DNA from: Nitrosomonas supralitoralis
GTDB taxonomy: Bacteria; Pseudomonadota; Gammaproteobacteria; Burkholderiales; Nitrosomonadaceae
DNA: 64,000 nt
Reading direction: 5' to 3'
NCBI RefSeq assembly: GCF_003011925.2
Contig: NZ_PXXU01000009.1
Coordinates: forward strand, 1 to 64,000
Both the position numbers and the translations under genes were made by a program. The notes under the pieces are model-generated. The model did no database searches. It saw only the letters and a program-made list of their open reading frames with translations, and was not told the DNA's origin. Positions 19,264 to 28,323 of this stretch are shown one piece after another. The first letter of the stretch is position 1; each line of letters opens with the position of its first letter.

Positions 19264-19722
19264 ATGAAAAAAATAATACGACGAAACCTTTATAATTTTG
19301 TTCTGATCGTTGTATTTCTGTGCTATAGCTTATTCACTCATGCGATAGACAACCCGGATGCGCCAGATTACGTGAGTGATTTTCTAAAGCACGCAGAAGT
19401 GTATGAACGAGAAATCCAACAGACAACACACACCACACAAAGTTATCTAACCGCATACGCAGCTTACGAAAAATTTCTGGATAAGGAACTCAATACTGCC
19501 TATAACCAATTGATGGTACATCTAAATGAAGATGTACAGCTTGTTTTGAGAAACTCGCAACTCAAGTGGCTAAGCTATCGCGACAAGGAATTTGATTTTA
19601 TTGCCCGCAACTGGACGGCGCAAAAATTTGGCAGTTCTGCGGTCATTTCCCGGGGAGGTTATCGCACCAAGCTTATCAAAGACCGGACTATGATATTGTT
19701 ACAGTATTTACAGAATTATTGA
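19264..19722 (+). CDS. LprI/DUF1311-like lysozyme inhibitor, probable immunity protein
   Basis: I start this at the ATG at 19264 (152 residues), just after the lysozyme stop; the frame is open further upstream, but only this ATG begins a signal peptide (about 8-26, ending THAI). The mature domain carries the DUF1311 pattern: FLDKELNTAYNQLM (a conserved LxxxLNxxY segment) and LRNSQLKWLSYRDKEFDF (a conserved QxxWLxYRD segment). LprI-family proteins inhibit lysozymes in the cell envelope. With a 4-bp gap to the lysozyme gene the two are surely co-translated, so this likely protects the producer's periplasm from that lysozyme. Unlike many family members it has few cysteines. Confidence 0.8.
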   Translation: MKKIIRRNLYNFVLIVVFLCYSLFTHAIDNPDAPDYVSDFLKHAEVYEREIQQTTHTTQSYLTAYAAYEKFLDKELNTAYNQLMVHLNEDVQLVLRNSQLKWLSYRDKEFDFIARNWTAQKFGSSAVISRGGYRTKLIKDRTMILLQYLQNY

Positions 19723-19824
19723 TCAAGAAGAACAGCAATTGCTTCTTTTCTTTAACTTGATTTACCTGAAAAAGTTCAATCACCTATTTACCATCACTGC
19801 ATCCAACAGCCAGGATCAAACAAA

Positions 19825-19905
19825 GGGTCGGATACAGAATTGAGAATATAAATTACAAAACAAAAGTATATGCGATTCATCGACAATATTCTCAACTCGC
19901 GACCC
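19825..19905. repeat. Long imperfect inverted repeat
   Basis: GGGTCG (19825-19830) and TTGAGAATA (19840-19848) pair with TATTCTCAA (19887-19895) and CGACCC (19900-19905), giving an interrupted stem of 15 bp around a 38-nt centre. It lies between the inhibitor gene and the convergent FRG gene. It may be a relic of a mobile element or a two-way transcript end. The remaining part of 19723-20041 shows no gene. Confidence 0.45.
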
Positions 19906-20041
19906 TATTCCCTTGCGGGCTCGAGAACCGATTGGGTGACGGGTTAGTCGCAGGTATGTAACACACAAGCAGGATCAGCCCTAGTGGTTATGAGCTAGCG
20001 AATCACAGCAATTAATGCGAGCGTGTAATGTCGAATTCTGT

Positions 20042-21004
20042 TTATTCTAATCTTTTATGCTTAAAAAAGAAGCCATCGCGACTACTACCAAGTGGGCCGA
20101 GATAGCGATCCCAAACGGCTTGCTCCTTTAACGATCTTACAACGCCGTCATAACCGGTAAACATTCGAGCACCGTTTATATTTTCGTCTGCCAAAATTCT
20201 ACAAAGAGTAGCGCTTTCCGACCATGGTAATTCAAATTTAATAAACGCATGGCCAACCCAAGGTTGCTTTGATAAGTGTGATGCGACCAAGCGCTTTAGT
20301 TCCTCAAGAGAGGATTTAAAGTCTAGCGTCCGCATGCCTTTAGAGTTGTGCCACCATAGGAGAAAAAGTCCTAGCTGCGCACGTAGATTCGCATTTGTCG
20401 CAGATGGAGCGGTTACAATCCGAAGATTTATTGGATCAGTGGATATATGCGATGAAAGCGAACTAGCATATACAAGAAATGCCAGCGATACTGCCCAGAC
20501 ACCAAGCTTACCGTTTTTTCCAATGGAAAACTTCGTTGCTGAGCTACTTGCGGCAAAATATGCAGCATGTAGGCTATTGCGAGTAAAATCTAGTAAACGC
20601 GTTGGAATCCCATGATGTTGAGCAAGCGCCATAAGCGTCTGTATCGCTGGATCTGCAAAAAATATTTCCGAATTAGAAGTACCCAAGTTAATTAATTCGC
20701 GCACACGCATATGTTCTGGAATCGCTAGCCCTGCCGCATCACAAGCATAAACGAAACGTCTTAACAACGATAGCTCCTCGCGCTCTTGTCGATCGATCTG
20801 CTCTGGATAGGTGTGCGTTGGTTGATGAAGTGGATAACCAGCAACCTGAAATGGTAACCAAGCTTCGTCGCGATACGCCAATGGAATGAGCAAACGGGAA
20901 CAATCAGACTGTCCACGAAAAATCCAATCTTTTGGTCTATCGCCCCAAAGAGCTCCAGTCGGCCTTAACAATTGCAGCAAATCAGCAGCTTTTGCAACCG
21001 ACAC
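20042..21004 (-). CDS. FRG domain-containing protein
   Basis: The 320-residue protein carries an FRG domain, named for its conserved Phe-Arg-Gly: here DWIFRGQSDCSRLLIPLAYR at about 26-45, followed by the helical LLRRFVYACDAAGL and the strand-helix block QHHGIPTRLLDFTRNSLHAAYFAA, a universal FRG feature. The domain's activity is unknown; family members often lie in accessory and defence-like regions. The only start in good register is GTG at 21004, but the frame stays open to a stop at about 21054 and the extra residues (KVKDITESIEHV) look natural, so the true start may be an unusual codon upstream. It stands beside the lysozyme pair in an accessory stretch. Confidence 0.8.
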   Translation of the reverse strand: MSVAKAADLLQLLRPTGALWGDRPKDWIFRGQSDCSRLLIPLAYRDEAWLPFQVAGYPLHQPTHTYPEQIDRQEREELSLLRRFVYACDAAGLAIPEHMRVRELINLGTSNSEIFFADPAIQTLMALAQHHGIPTRLLDFTRNSLHAAYFAASSSATKFSIGKNGKLGVWAVSLAFLVYASSLSSHISTDPINLRIVTAPSATNANLRAQLGLFLLWWHNSKGMRTLDFKSSLEELKRLVASHLSKQPWVGHAFIKFELPWSESATLCRILADENINGARMFTGYDGVVRSLKEQAVWDRYLGPLGSSRDGFFFKHKRLE

Positions 21005-21138
21005 AACGTGTTCAATGCTCTCTGTTATATCCTTAACTTTTGATCTCCCCTTCTATCTGGTGAGCAAATAAGCAATCTTTTAGTTATTAACTTTCAGATA
21101 TTCTCGCTCGGCACAAAATGACAAAAGCCCAAAGAAAT

Positions 21139-22029
21139 TCATTCCGTCAACAACCTTAAAGCCTCCCGATACTTGTCCATCGTCTGTTGCAAAATTTCAT
21201 CAGGCAATTCCGGTGCGGGCGCCTTTTTATTCCAATCCTGAGTTTCCAGCCAGTCGCGCACGAATTGCTTATCGAAACTGGGGGGATTCTGCCCTGCCTT
21301 ATATTGATCGGCAGGCCAGAAGCGCGATGAATCGGGTGTCAATACTTCGTCGATCAGATACAGCTCACCGGTTTCATCCAATCCAAACTCAAACTTGGTG
21401 TCGGCTATGATGATGCCGCGTTGTAGCGCGTAATCGGCCGCTGCGGTGTAAAGCTGGATGGCTTTTTCGCTGACTTGAGTGGTCAGGATTTTGCCTAATT
21501 GCTGCTCCACTTGTGTTAATGCAATGTTTTCATCATGCGCACCGGCTGCAGCTTTGGTTGATGGCGTAAAAATCGCGCCACCGGGCAGTTTCTCAGCCAG
21601 TTTCAATCCGACGGGTAGTTGAATGCCGCAAATCGCACCGGTTTGCTGGTAATCTTTCCAGCCTGAGCCAATCACATAGCCGCGCACAATGGCTTCGATC
21701 GGCAAGGGTTTCAAGCGCCAGATGACAAATGCGCGATCGCGCACTTGTTCGCGCTCATTTTCAGCAACGACTGATTCCGGTGCCATGCCGGTCAAGTGAT
21801 TAGGTAGGATATGCGCTAGTTTCTGAAACCAGAAATTGGATAGCGTGGTCAGGACGTTGCCTTTACCGGGTACGGCCGTGGGCAGAATTACATCGAAAGC
21901 GGACAAGCGATCTGTTTGCACGATCAGCAGCTTATCGTCACCAACGGCGTAAATATCCCTGACTTTGCCGCGATGTAAGAAAGGCAGGCTTTTGATGCTG
22001 GTTTCAAATAATGATGATGATTGCGTCAT
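21139..22029 (-). CDS. purC: SAICAR synthase
   Basis: This enzyme, phosphoribosylaminoimidazole-succinocarboxamide synthase, joins CAIR with aspartate using ATP in purine synthesis. I start it at the ATG at 22029 (296 residues), because a GGAG sits 5 nt upstream; the TTG at 22044 would add five residues. Family blocks are [14 protein letters not shown] near 18-31, [65 protein letters not shown]. Length fits the yeast/proteobacterial type of about 300 residues. It is the last gene of a purE-purK-purC operon, 11 bp after purK. Confidence 0.97.
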   Translation of the reverse strand: MTQSSSLFETSIKSLPFLHRGKVRDIYAVGDDKLLIVQTDRLSAFDVILPTAVPGKGNVLTTLSNFWFQKLAHILPNHLTGMAPESVVAENEREQVRDRAFVIWRLKPLPIEAIVRGYVIGSGWKDYQQTGAICGIQLPVGLKLAEKLPGGAIFTPSTKAAAGAHDENIALTQVEQQLGKILTTQVSEKAIQLYTAAADYALQRGIIIADTKFEFGLDETGELYLIDEVLTPDSSRFWPADQYKAGQNPPSFDKQFVRDWLETQDWNKKAPAPELPDEILQQTMDKYREALRLLTE

Positions 22030-22040
22030 AGGCTCCGGAT

Positions 22041-23174
22041 TCAAGGATGTTCAAGTTGTTTTTTAATGCGAATGGCTTCTCGCAACGCATTGTCAATATT
22101 CGTGCTTAGAACGGTGTAATGCCCCATTTTACGACCAATACGTGCTGCGTTTTTGCCATATAAATGCAGTTTAGCCGATGGATGTTGCAAGACTCGATGC
22201 CAGTCAGGTTTTCCATTGTGCCATAAATCGCCCAATAGATTGACCATCACTGCAACACTGTGTTGCGTAGTGGCTCCGAGCGGAAGGGCGCATAATGTTC
22301 GTACTTGCTGTTCAAATTGCGATGTGACGCAGGCATTGATGGAATAATGCCCGCTGTTATGCGGCCGCGGTGCGATTTCATTGATCAGCAGCGTATCATC
22401 CTGCAACACAAAAAACTCAACACACAACACGCCCTGATAATTCAGCTTCCTAACCACTTGACAAGCAATATCTTGCGTTTTCTGTGCGAGTTCCATCGTT
22501 ACTCTGGCCGGCACAATACTGATATCGAGAATACCGTTGACATGCTGATTCTCGGAGACTGGAAAGGTCTGCAATTCCCCGTCGCTGCCACGCGCCACGA
22601 CGACCGATAATTCTTTTTTTATCGGCATGAATTTTTCCAGCACGCATACAGCTTGATTGAGCTGATCGTAAGCAACTATCAATTCGTCAGTGTTAGCAAC
22701 CGGGATCTGGCCTTTGCCATCGTATCCAAACTGGCTTATTTTCAGAATACCGGGAAGAAATTGCGCAACATCCAGGGCAATCAAATCTTGTTGCTGCACA
22801 ATCACGGAAAACGGCCCGACCGAGAAACCGTGGTCTAACAAAAATTGTTTTTCCAGCACGCGATTCTGTGCAATCGCGACACTGTATACATCCGGCTTGA
22901 CGATGCAGGACTCAGCGAGTTTCTGCAGCGACTCGGCAGGGATGTTTTCAAATTCGGTAGTAATCGCAGCACATTGGTTGCCAAGTTTTTCCAGCGCCGT
23001 ATGATCGGCAAATTCCGCGCAAACAAAATCATCCGCAACTTGTCCGGCAGGACTGTCGATCGCTGGATCAAGCACTGTCACCCGGTACCCCATCTGTTGC
23101 GCCGCATGAACAAACATACGTCCAAGCTGCCCGCCACCCAGGACTCCGAGCATAGCGCCAGGCATGATGCGCAT
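22041..23174 (-). CDS. purK: N5-carboxyaminoimidazole ribonucleotide synthase
   Basis: This ATP-grasp enzyme carboxylates aminoimidazole ribonucleotide with bicarbonate and ATP to give N5-CAIR. The 377 residues show the N-terminal [12 protein letters not shown] nucleotide-like motif, [23 protein letters not shown] in the ATP lid, and [26 protein letters not shown] with the metal-binding Glu and Asn and substrate residues. Its ATG overlaps the purE stop (TAATG), so translation is coupled. PurE in the same operon uses its product directly. Confidence 0.97.
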   Translation of the reverse strand: MRIMPGAMLGVLGGGQLGRMFVHAAQQMGYRVTVLDPAIDSPAGQVADDFVCAEFADHTALEKLGNQCAAITTEFENIPAESLQKLAESCIVKPDVYSVAIAQNRVLEKQFLLDHGFSVGPFSVIVQQQDLIALDVAQFLPGILKISQFGYDGKGQIPVANTDELIVAYDQLNQAVCVLEKFMPIKKELSVVVARGSDGELQTFPVSENQHVNGILDISIVPARVTMELAQKTQDIACQVVRKLNYQGVLCVEFFVLQDDTLLINEIAPRPHNSGHYSINACVTSQFEQQVRTLCALPLGATTQHSVAVMVNLLGDLWHNGKPDWHRVLQHPSAKLHLYGKNAARIGRKMGHYTVLSTNIDNALREAIRIKKQLEHP

Positions 23175-23662
23175 TATTTCGGCAACTCAGAAGTCAGAAC
23201 AGATTCGGCCTGTTTCTGCCGATATTGTTTTAACTGTTCGCTCAGTTCATTGTCATAAACTGCCAGTAATTCAACCGCGAAAAGTCCGGCATTGGCCGCG
23301 CCAGCCTCGCCGATGGCAAACGTGGCGACAGGAATTCCTCTGGGCATCTGCACAATCGAAAGCAACGAATCCAAGCCTTGCAAATGTTTGGAGTTCACCG
23401 GAACGCCAAGGACCGGCAAAGTGGTTTTTGCCGCAATCATGCCCGGTAGGTGCGCCGCCCCCCCCGCTCCGGCGATAATGCACCGAATACCGCGCGCTTT
23501 GGCTTCAGAGGCAAATTGAAACATTAAATCCGGCGTACGATGCGCTGAAACCACTTTCGCTTCATGAGCAATATTGAATTCACTCAGGATCGCTACCGCA
23601 TGCTGCATTACACTCCAATCACTTTTACTGCCCATCACAATGCTAACAAATGGTTTAATCAT
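23174..23662 (-). CDS. purE: N5-carboxyaminoimidazole ribonucleotide mutase
   Basis: PurE rearranges N5-CAIR into CAIR. The 162 residues are the usual class I length. Visible motifs are [14 protein letters not shown] (phosphate binding), [11 protein letters not shown] with the catalytic His, [18 protein letters not shown] and [10 protein letters not shown]. It is the first gene of the operon purE-purK-purC, read leftwards from the 246-bp spacer shared with the divergent exbD gene. Confidence 0.97.
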   Translation of the reverse strand: MIKPFVSIVMGSKSDWSVMQHAVAILSEFNIAHEAKVVSAHRTPDLMFQFASEAKARGIRCIIAGAGGAAHLPGMIAAKTTLPVLGVPVNSKHLQGLDSLLSIVQMPRGIPVATFAIGEAGAANAGLFAVELLAVYDNELSEQLKQYRQKQAESVLTSELPK

Positions 23663-23908
23663 ATAACTTCAATCGATTTTAAGTTTGAGAATAATTATTT
23701 AGTAACACGTTACTCGATTATCTCTTGAAACACGGCTGGCTATTTTATAAGTCTGTGCAATAATTGTGTGATCTATTTCGATAGCTTCAATAAAAATTGC
23801 AACTGGTATTATACTAGCCATCTTTGCAGTTGCATTTTTACATTGACATAATTATTCAATGTATTAAATTTGAAAATTGACTTTCCATTAACGACGGTTT
23901 TTATCTGA

Positions 23909-24340
23909 ATGAATTTTCAACGCGGGAAACAAAGTGACGAACCAGAAATCAATCTGGTGCCAATGATCGACGTGCTGCTGGTAATACTGATCTTCCTGGT
24001 AGTGACAACAACCTATTCGAAGTTTGCCGAACTTGAAATCACTCTCCCGCAGGCCAGTGATGAGGAAGTCGACAAAAATATCGACAAGCCAAACAATATA
24101 GACATAACCGTCAATGCGCTGGGAGATTACACCATCAATATGATACCAATCAAGTTTTCCAGCATTGAAAGTTTACGTGACGCTTTGCAGTTCGCAGCCA
24201 AAGATCGACCCGATCCTTTTATCATTATCAGCGCAGATGCCAAGGCTACGCACCAGTCAGTCATTACAGTTATGGAAGCTGCCCGCTTGGCGGGTTACAA
24301 TAAAATCACTTTCACCACGGAGACGAATAATGCAGACTAA
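23909..24340 (+). CDS. ExbD/TolR family biopolymer transport protein
   Basis: A 143-residue inner-membrane protein with one N-terminal TM helix (about 20-40) and a periplasmic domain. The family signature is EINLVPMIDVLLVILIFLV, with the proton-path Asp in MIDVLL. ExbD or TolR works with an ExbB or TolQ partner to energise TonB- or Tol-dependent processes. No ExbB, TolQ or TonB gene adjoins; the neighbour to the left is divergent purE. It starts a plus-strand run with sodB (75-bp gap) and hisGD, likely by chance of arrangement. ExbD versus TolR cannot be separated. Confidence 0.88.
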   Translation: MNFQRGKQSDEPEINLVPMIDVLLVILIFLVVTTTYSKFAELEITLPQASDEEVDKNIDKPNNIDITVNALGDYTINMIPIKFSSIESLRDALQFAAKDRPDPFIIISADAKATHQSVITVMEAARLAGYNKITFTTETNNAD

Positions 24341-24415
24341 AGATTACTCCGAATCGTGATTGAATTCATTAAAACTATTGCAATAAATTAACATTTCACT
24401 TCTAAGGAGAGCACG

Positions 24416-25057
24416 ATGACCAATGTCAACCTCGATAACTTTTCCCAGGCAGCACAATCCGGTTCGCAGTATGTCTTAGCCCCATTGCCTTATTCAGACA
24501 ATGCACTACAGCCTGTGATATCTGCAAATACACTGAGTTTCCACTATGGCAAGCATCACAAAACCTATGTCGACAACTTGAATAATCTGTTGGCAAACAG
24601 CGACCTAGCAGGCCAGTCATTGGAGCAAATTATCAAGGCAACAGCAGGACAAGCGGATAAAGCTGCAATATTTAATAATGCTGCGCAAGTCTGGAACCAT
24701 ATGTTTTATTGGCATAGCCTGAAACCCAATGGCGCCGGCGAACCTTCGGCAAAACTGAAACAAAAAATTGAAGCTTCATTTGGAAGTCTGGAGGCTTGCA
24801 AAAAAGAATTTTCCCAAGCTGCATTAACCCAGTTTGGAAGCGGTTGGGCATGGTTGGTGCAGGATGGCGATAAAATCGCTTTGGTCAAAACTGGCAACGC
24901 CGAAACGCCGCTGACAAAAGATGTCCGGCCGTTATTAACCATCGATGTTTGGGAACATGCCTACTATCTGGATTATCAGAATCGCCGTGTCGATTATGCG
25001 AATGCGATTCTGGATAAACTGATCAATTGGGATTTTGCTGAAGCCAATCTTAAATAA
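24416..25057 (+). CDS. sodB: Superoxide dismutase, Fe/Mn family (Fe type)
   Basis: This enzyme dismutates superoxide to oxygen and hydrogen peroxide. The 213 residues carry all metal ligands in family blocks: [23 protein letters not shown], and [15 protein letters not shown]. The Fe-type signature is [15 protein letters not shown] 17-residue N-terminal extension precedes the usual [13 protein letters not shown] start; it does not look like a signal peptide. The start has an AAGGAGA ribosome-binding site. It lies 11 bp before hisG. Metal type is inferred from residues only. Confidence 0.95.
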   Translation: MTNVNLDNFSQAAQSGSQYVLAPLPYSDNALQPVISANTLSFHYGKHHKTYVDNLNNLLANSDLAGQSLEQIIKATAGQADKAAIFNNAAQVWNHMFYWHSLKPNGAGEPSAKLKQKIEASFGSLEACKKEFSQAALTQFGSGWAWLVQDGDKIALVKTGNAETPLTKDVRPLLTIDVWEHAYYLDYQNRRVDYANAILDKLINWDFAEANLK

Positions 25058-25068
25058 TCCCACTCTAT

Positions 25069-25713
25069 ATGACTGATATCACCATCGCCCTGTCAAAAGG
25101 GCGAATTTTCGATGACACTGCACCTATACTCAACGCCGCAGGAATTGAAGCGCTGGATAATCCGGAAACATCGCGCAAATTAATTCTCTCCACTAACCGG
25201 ACGAATGTACGTCTGATCATAGTGCGTGCATCGGATGTACCGACTTATGTACAGTATGGCGCTGCAGACCTCGGTATCGCTGGTAAAGATGTACTGCTGG
25301 AGCATGGTGGCGCAGGTCTCTATCAACCGCTGGATCTGAATATTGCACGTTGCCGCATGATGGTAGCGGCACCGATAAGTTTTGACTACGATTCAGCGGT
25401 TCGACAAGGTGCAAGATTACGCGTTGCCACCAAATACGTACAAACCGCCCGCGAACACTTTGCTGCTAAAGGCGTGCATGTCGATCTGATCAAATTGTAT
25501 GGTTCGATGGAATTGGCGCCTTTAGTGGGTTTGGCGGATGCCATCGTTGATCTCGTTTCAAGCGGAAACACATTAAAAGCTAACAACCTCAAGGCGGTGG
25601 AAGAAATCATGACTATTTCATCAAGATTGATTATTAATCAGGCAGCCTTAAAGCTGAAAGGAAACACCATACAACCGGTATTGGATGCATTCTCTGCAGC
25701 CATCAAAGCATAA
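25069..25713 (+). CDS. hisG: ATP phosphoribosyltransferase, short form
   Basis: HisG condenses ATP with PRPP, the first step of histidine synthesis. At 214 residues it is the short form, lacking the C-terminal regulatory domain, and therefore should need the HisZ subunit for activity and feedback control. Motifs are [34 protein letters not shown] and the PRPP-binding stretch [15 protein letters not shown]. hisZ is not in the window. hisD follows after about 33 bp. Confidence 0.96.
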   Translation: MTDITIALSKGRIFDDTAPILNAAGIEALDNPETSRKLILSTNRTNVRLIIVRASDVPTYVQYGAADLGIAGKDVLLEHGGAGLYQPLDLNIARCRMMVAAPISFDYDSAVRQGARLRVATKYVQTAREHFAAKGVHVDLIKLYGSMELAPLVGLADAIVDLVSSGNTLKANNLKAVEEIMTISSRLIINQAALKLKGNTIQPVLDAFSAAIKA

Positions 25714-25746
25714 ATCAATCCCTTCGTGTCAATTCACTCCACTAAC

Positions 25747-27051
25747 ATGATCGAAATAAAACGATTTAATTCAAAAGACACTGATTTTAATTCCAATCTT
25801 GATAAACTTCTGGCGTTTGAGAATGCTCAGGACGACACGGTCGACTTAACCGCATCGAAGATTCTTGCAGATATTAAGCAGCGCAAAGATGTCGCTTTGA
25901 TCGAATATACCAATCGGTTTGACAGATTGTCGGCAACTTCTGGTAAAGATCTTGAACTCACGCAGGATCATTTGCGGCGATCACTCATCACATTGCCATC
26001 AACCCAGCGAACTGCATTGGAAAAGGCAGCCGAACGGGTCCGCAGTTACCATGAGAGGCAGTTGATGAATTCATGGCAATATATCGACTCGGAAGGCACG
26101 TTATTAGGCCAAAAAATAACGCCACTGGATCGTGTTGGACTTTATGTTCCCGGTGGAAAGGCTTCCTACCCTTCTTCGGTTTTGATGAATGCAATTCCAG
26201 CCAAAGTCGCCGGCGTAAAAGAATTGATCATGGTCGTTCCGACACCGAATGGCGAAAGAAACGACATGGTTTTGGCAGCCGCCGCCATCAGTCAGGTGGA
26301 TCGCGTTTTTACTATCGGTGGAGCTCAAGCTGTTGGCGCATTGGCTTATGGTACTGAAACCGTTCCGCCCGTGGATAAAATTGTCGGCCCAGGCAATGCC
26401 TATGTCGCGGCTGCAAAACGCAGAGTGTTCGGCATCGTCGGTATCGATATGGTGGCCGGACCGTCTGAAATTTTGATCATTTGCGATGGTCAAACCCATC
26501 CGGATTGGATTGCTATGGATTTGTTTTCCCAGGCTGAGCATGACGAACTAGCTCAATCTATTTTGTTATCACCCGATGCTGAATTTCTTGACCGAGTGAC
26601 GCTTAGCCTGAATCGCCTGTTAGCAGAAATGTCACGCAAGGACGTCATTCGTGCTTCGTTGGAAAATCGTGGTGCTTTGATTCAGGTCAAGGATTTGGAC
26701 GAAGCTTGTGCAATCGCCAACCGAATCGCACCAGAGCATCTAGAATTATCTCTTGAGCAACCGGAAAAATGGATTGATAAAATCCGCCATGCCGGCGCCA
26801 TTTTCATGGGTCGCAATGCCTGTGAAGCACTAGGAGATTATTGCGCCGGCCCCAATCATGTATTGCCAACATCACGAACAGCACGATTCTCATCTCCATT
26901 GGGTGTGTATGATTTCCAAAAACGCAGCAGCTTGATCCAGGTCTCGCAGCAGGGCGCAGCCAAACTGGGAGAAATTGCATCGGTGCTTGCGACTGGGGAA
27001 GGATTGCAAGCACACGCTTTATCGGCAGAATACCGTTATAAAAATCGATAG
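25747..27051 (+). CDS. hisD: Histidinol dehydrogenase
   Basis: HisD oxidises histidinol to histidine in two NAD-dependent steps, using zinc. I take the ATG at 25747 (434 residues; [11 protein letters not shown] begins like homologues), while a GTG at 25726 would add seven residues. Family blocks are [80 protein letters not shown] and [15 protein letters not shown]. It forms an operon with hisG. hisC and hisB do not follow as in many relatives. Confidence 0.95.
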   Translation: MIEIKRFNSKDTDFNSNLDKLLAFENAQDDTVDLTASKILADIKQRKDVALIEYTNRFDRLSATSGKDLELTQDHLRRSLITLPSTQRTALEKAAERVRSYHERQLMNSWQYIDSEGTLLGQKITPLDRVGLYVPGGKASYPSSVLMNAIPAKVAGVKELIMVVPTPNGERNDMVLAAAAISQVDRVFTIGGAQAVGALAYGTETVPPVDKIVGPGNAYVAAAKRRVFGIVGIDMVAGPSEILIICDGQTHPDWIAMDLFSQAEHDELAQSILLSPDAEFLDRVTLSLNRLLAEMSRKDVIRASLENRGALIQVKDLDEACAIANRIAPEHLELSLEQPEKWIDKIRHAGAIFMGRNACEALGDYCAGPNHVLPTSRTARFSSPLGVYDFQKRSSLIQVSQQGAAKLGEIASVLATGEGLQAHALSAEYRYKNR

Positions 27052-27097
27052 TAGTGCGATTTCACTGCGATTGTTTCGATACTTGCGGGGTTTATAA

Positions 27098-27922
27098 ATG
27101 CCAGTTATTACTTCACGTGACCACCCGCTAGTAAAACAACTGATCAAGCTGGAGGGATCGGCACAATATCGCAAGAAAACTGGCCTGACGCTACTTGACG
27201 GCATCAACCTCATTCAAATTTACTGCTCGATATTGGGTAAACCGGAAAATCTGATTGTCAGCGAATCGTATTATGAAGATGCTGATAATAAACATTTCAT
27301 AGACATAATCTTTGGACACAAACCTCCTAAAATAACCATCATTAGCAACTCGTTGTTTCGTGCAATATCTCCGGTAAAGACACCTATCGGCATACTCGCG
27401 CTTATTTCAATTCCCGCATTGAAGGAACAAGCTTATAGCAGAAAAGTAGTTTTCAGCGTGCTGCTGGAGGCAATCCAGGACCCCGGAAATCTTGGCTCGA
27501 TATTGCGTTCGGCAGCCGCCGCCGGTGTCAACAATATCTATCTTTCAAAACATTGCACTGACGCCTGGTCCCCGAAAACATTACGGGCTGGCATGGGCGC
27601 TCATTTTTTTTTGCATATCCATGAAAATAGTGATCTAAAACATATTGCACAGCAATTCAAAGGAACTGTAATTGCTACATCCATACAGGCATCAAAGAAT
27701 CTTTTTGAAATTTCATTAGTTGGACCCACAGCTTTCATATTTGGTAATGAAGGCGCAGGATTATCTAAGGAAATGATACAAGCCGCAGATGAAAATATCG
27801 TAATTCCCATGCCTGGTAAAACCGAGTCACTGAACGCCGCAGCTGCAGCCGCTATTTGTTTTTTTGAGAAAGTACGCCAAGAAAGAGACTCAATACTATC
27901 TTCCAATATTGGAACTAAATAA
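27098..27922 (+). CDS. TrmH/SpoU family RNA 2'-O-methyltransferase
   Basis: This SAM-dependent enzyme methylates the ribose of an rRNA or tRNA nucleotide. The 274 residues include an N-terminal RNA substrate-binding domain (about 1-95) and a C-terminal SPOUT domain with trefoil-knot motifs: LLEAIQDPGNLGSILRSAAAAGV (motif 1), FIFGNEGAGLSKEM (motif 2) and VIPMPGKTESLNAAAAAAICFFE (motif 3). The precise target nucleotide cannot be told. It is 46 bp after hisD and may be read with it. Confidence 0.9.
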   Translation: MPVITSRDHPLVKQLIKLEGSAQYRKKTGLTLLDGINLIQIYCSILGKPENLIVSESYYEDADNKHFIDIIFGHKPPKITIISNSLFRAISPVKTPIGILALISIPALKEQAYSRKVVFSVLLEAIQDPGNLGSILRSAAAAGVNNIYLSKHCTDAWSPKTLRAGMGAHFFLHIHENSDLKHIAQQFKGTVIATSIQASKNLFEISLVGPTAFIFGNEGAGLSKEMIQAADENIVIPMPGKTESLNAAAAAAICFFEKVRQERDSILSSNIGTK

Positions 27923-27971
27923 TGCAGAGGTGTATCATACTGCACCTAACAACACACTCGTTTGGAGTATT

Positions 27972-28319
27972 ATGAAAATTACATGCTTATCCCTCGTCAT
28001 CCTGCTTGGATGCTCGTTATTCAATCCTGTCAATGTCATGGCGTCCCATCATGAACCGCAGAATCAGCAGGAATCCAAAGCAAAAATGCTGGATGATGAA
28101 GGAATTGTTGTCAACACTATGGATGCTGCTGGTTACACCTATATGGAATTGGAAAATAGTGGACATAAGTTCTGGATTGCTGCCCCCACAACCAAGGTTA
28201 ATATAGGTGATCATATCCGTTACTCTGGAAGTATGGTCATGTCCAACTTTACCAGCAAAACATTGAATCGCACATTCAGTACAATCGTTTTTGTTACTTC
28301 TACGCAGGTTAAAAAATAA
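27972..28319 (+). CDS. Small secreted OB-fold-like protein (NrfJ-like)
   Basis: I start it at the ATG at 27972 (115 residues), which begins a signal peptide (about 4-24, ending VMASH); the frame is open upstream but overlaps the methyltransferase. The mature part, GYTYMELENSGHKFWIAAPTTKVNIGDHIRYSG then MSNFTSKTLNRTFSTIVFV, matches a small family related to NrfJ, presumed periplasmic, unknown function. It converges with uvrB with only 4 bp between. Confidence 0.65.
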   Translation: MKITCLSLVILLGCSLFNPVNVMASHHEPQNQQESKAKMLDDEGIVVNTMDAAGYTYMELENSGHKFWIAAPTTKVNIGDHIRYSGSMVMSNFTSKTLNRTFSTIVFVTSTQVKK

Positions 28320-28323
28320 CCTT

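Noticed and set aside
26104-26541. 145-codon minus-strand frame within hisD
   Set aside because: Antisense shadow of conserved HisD sequence.
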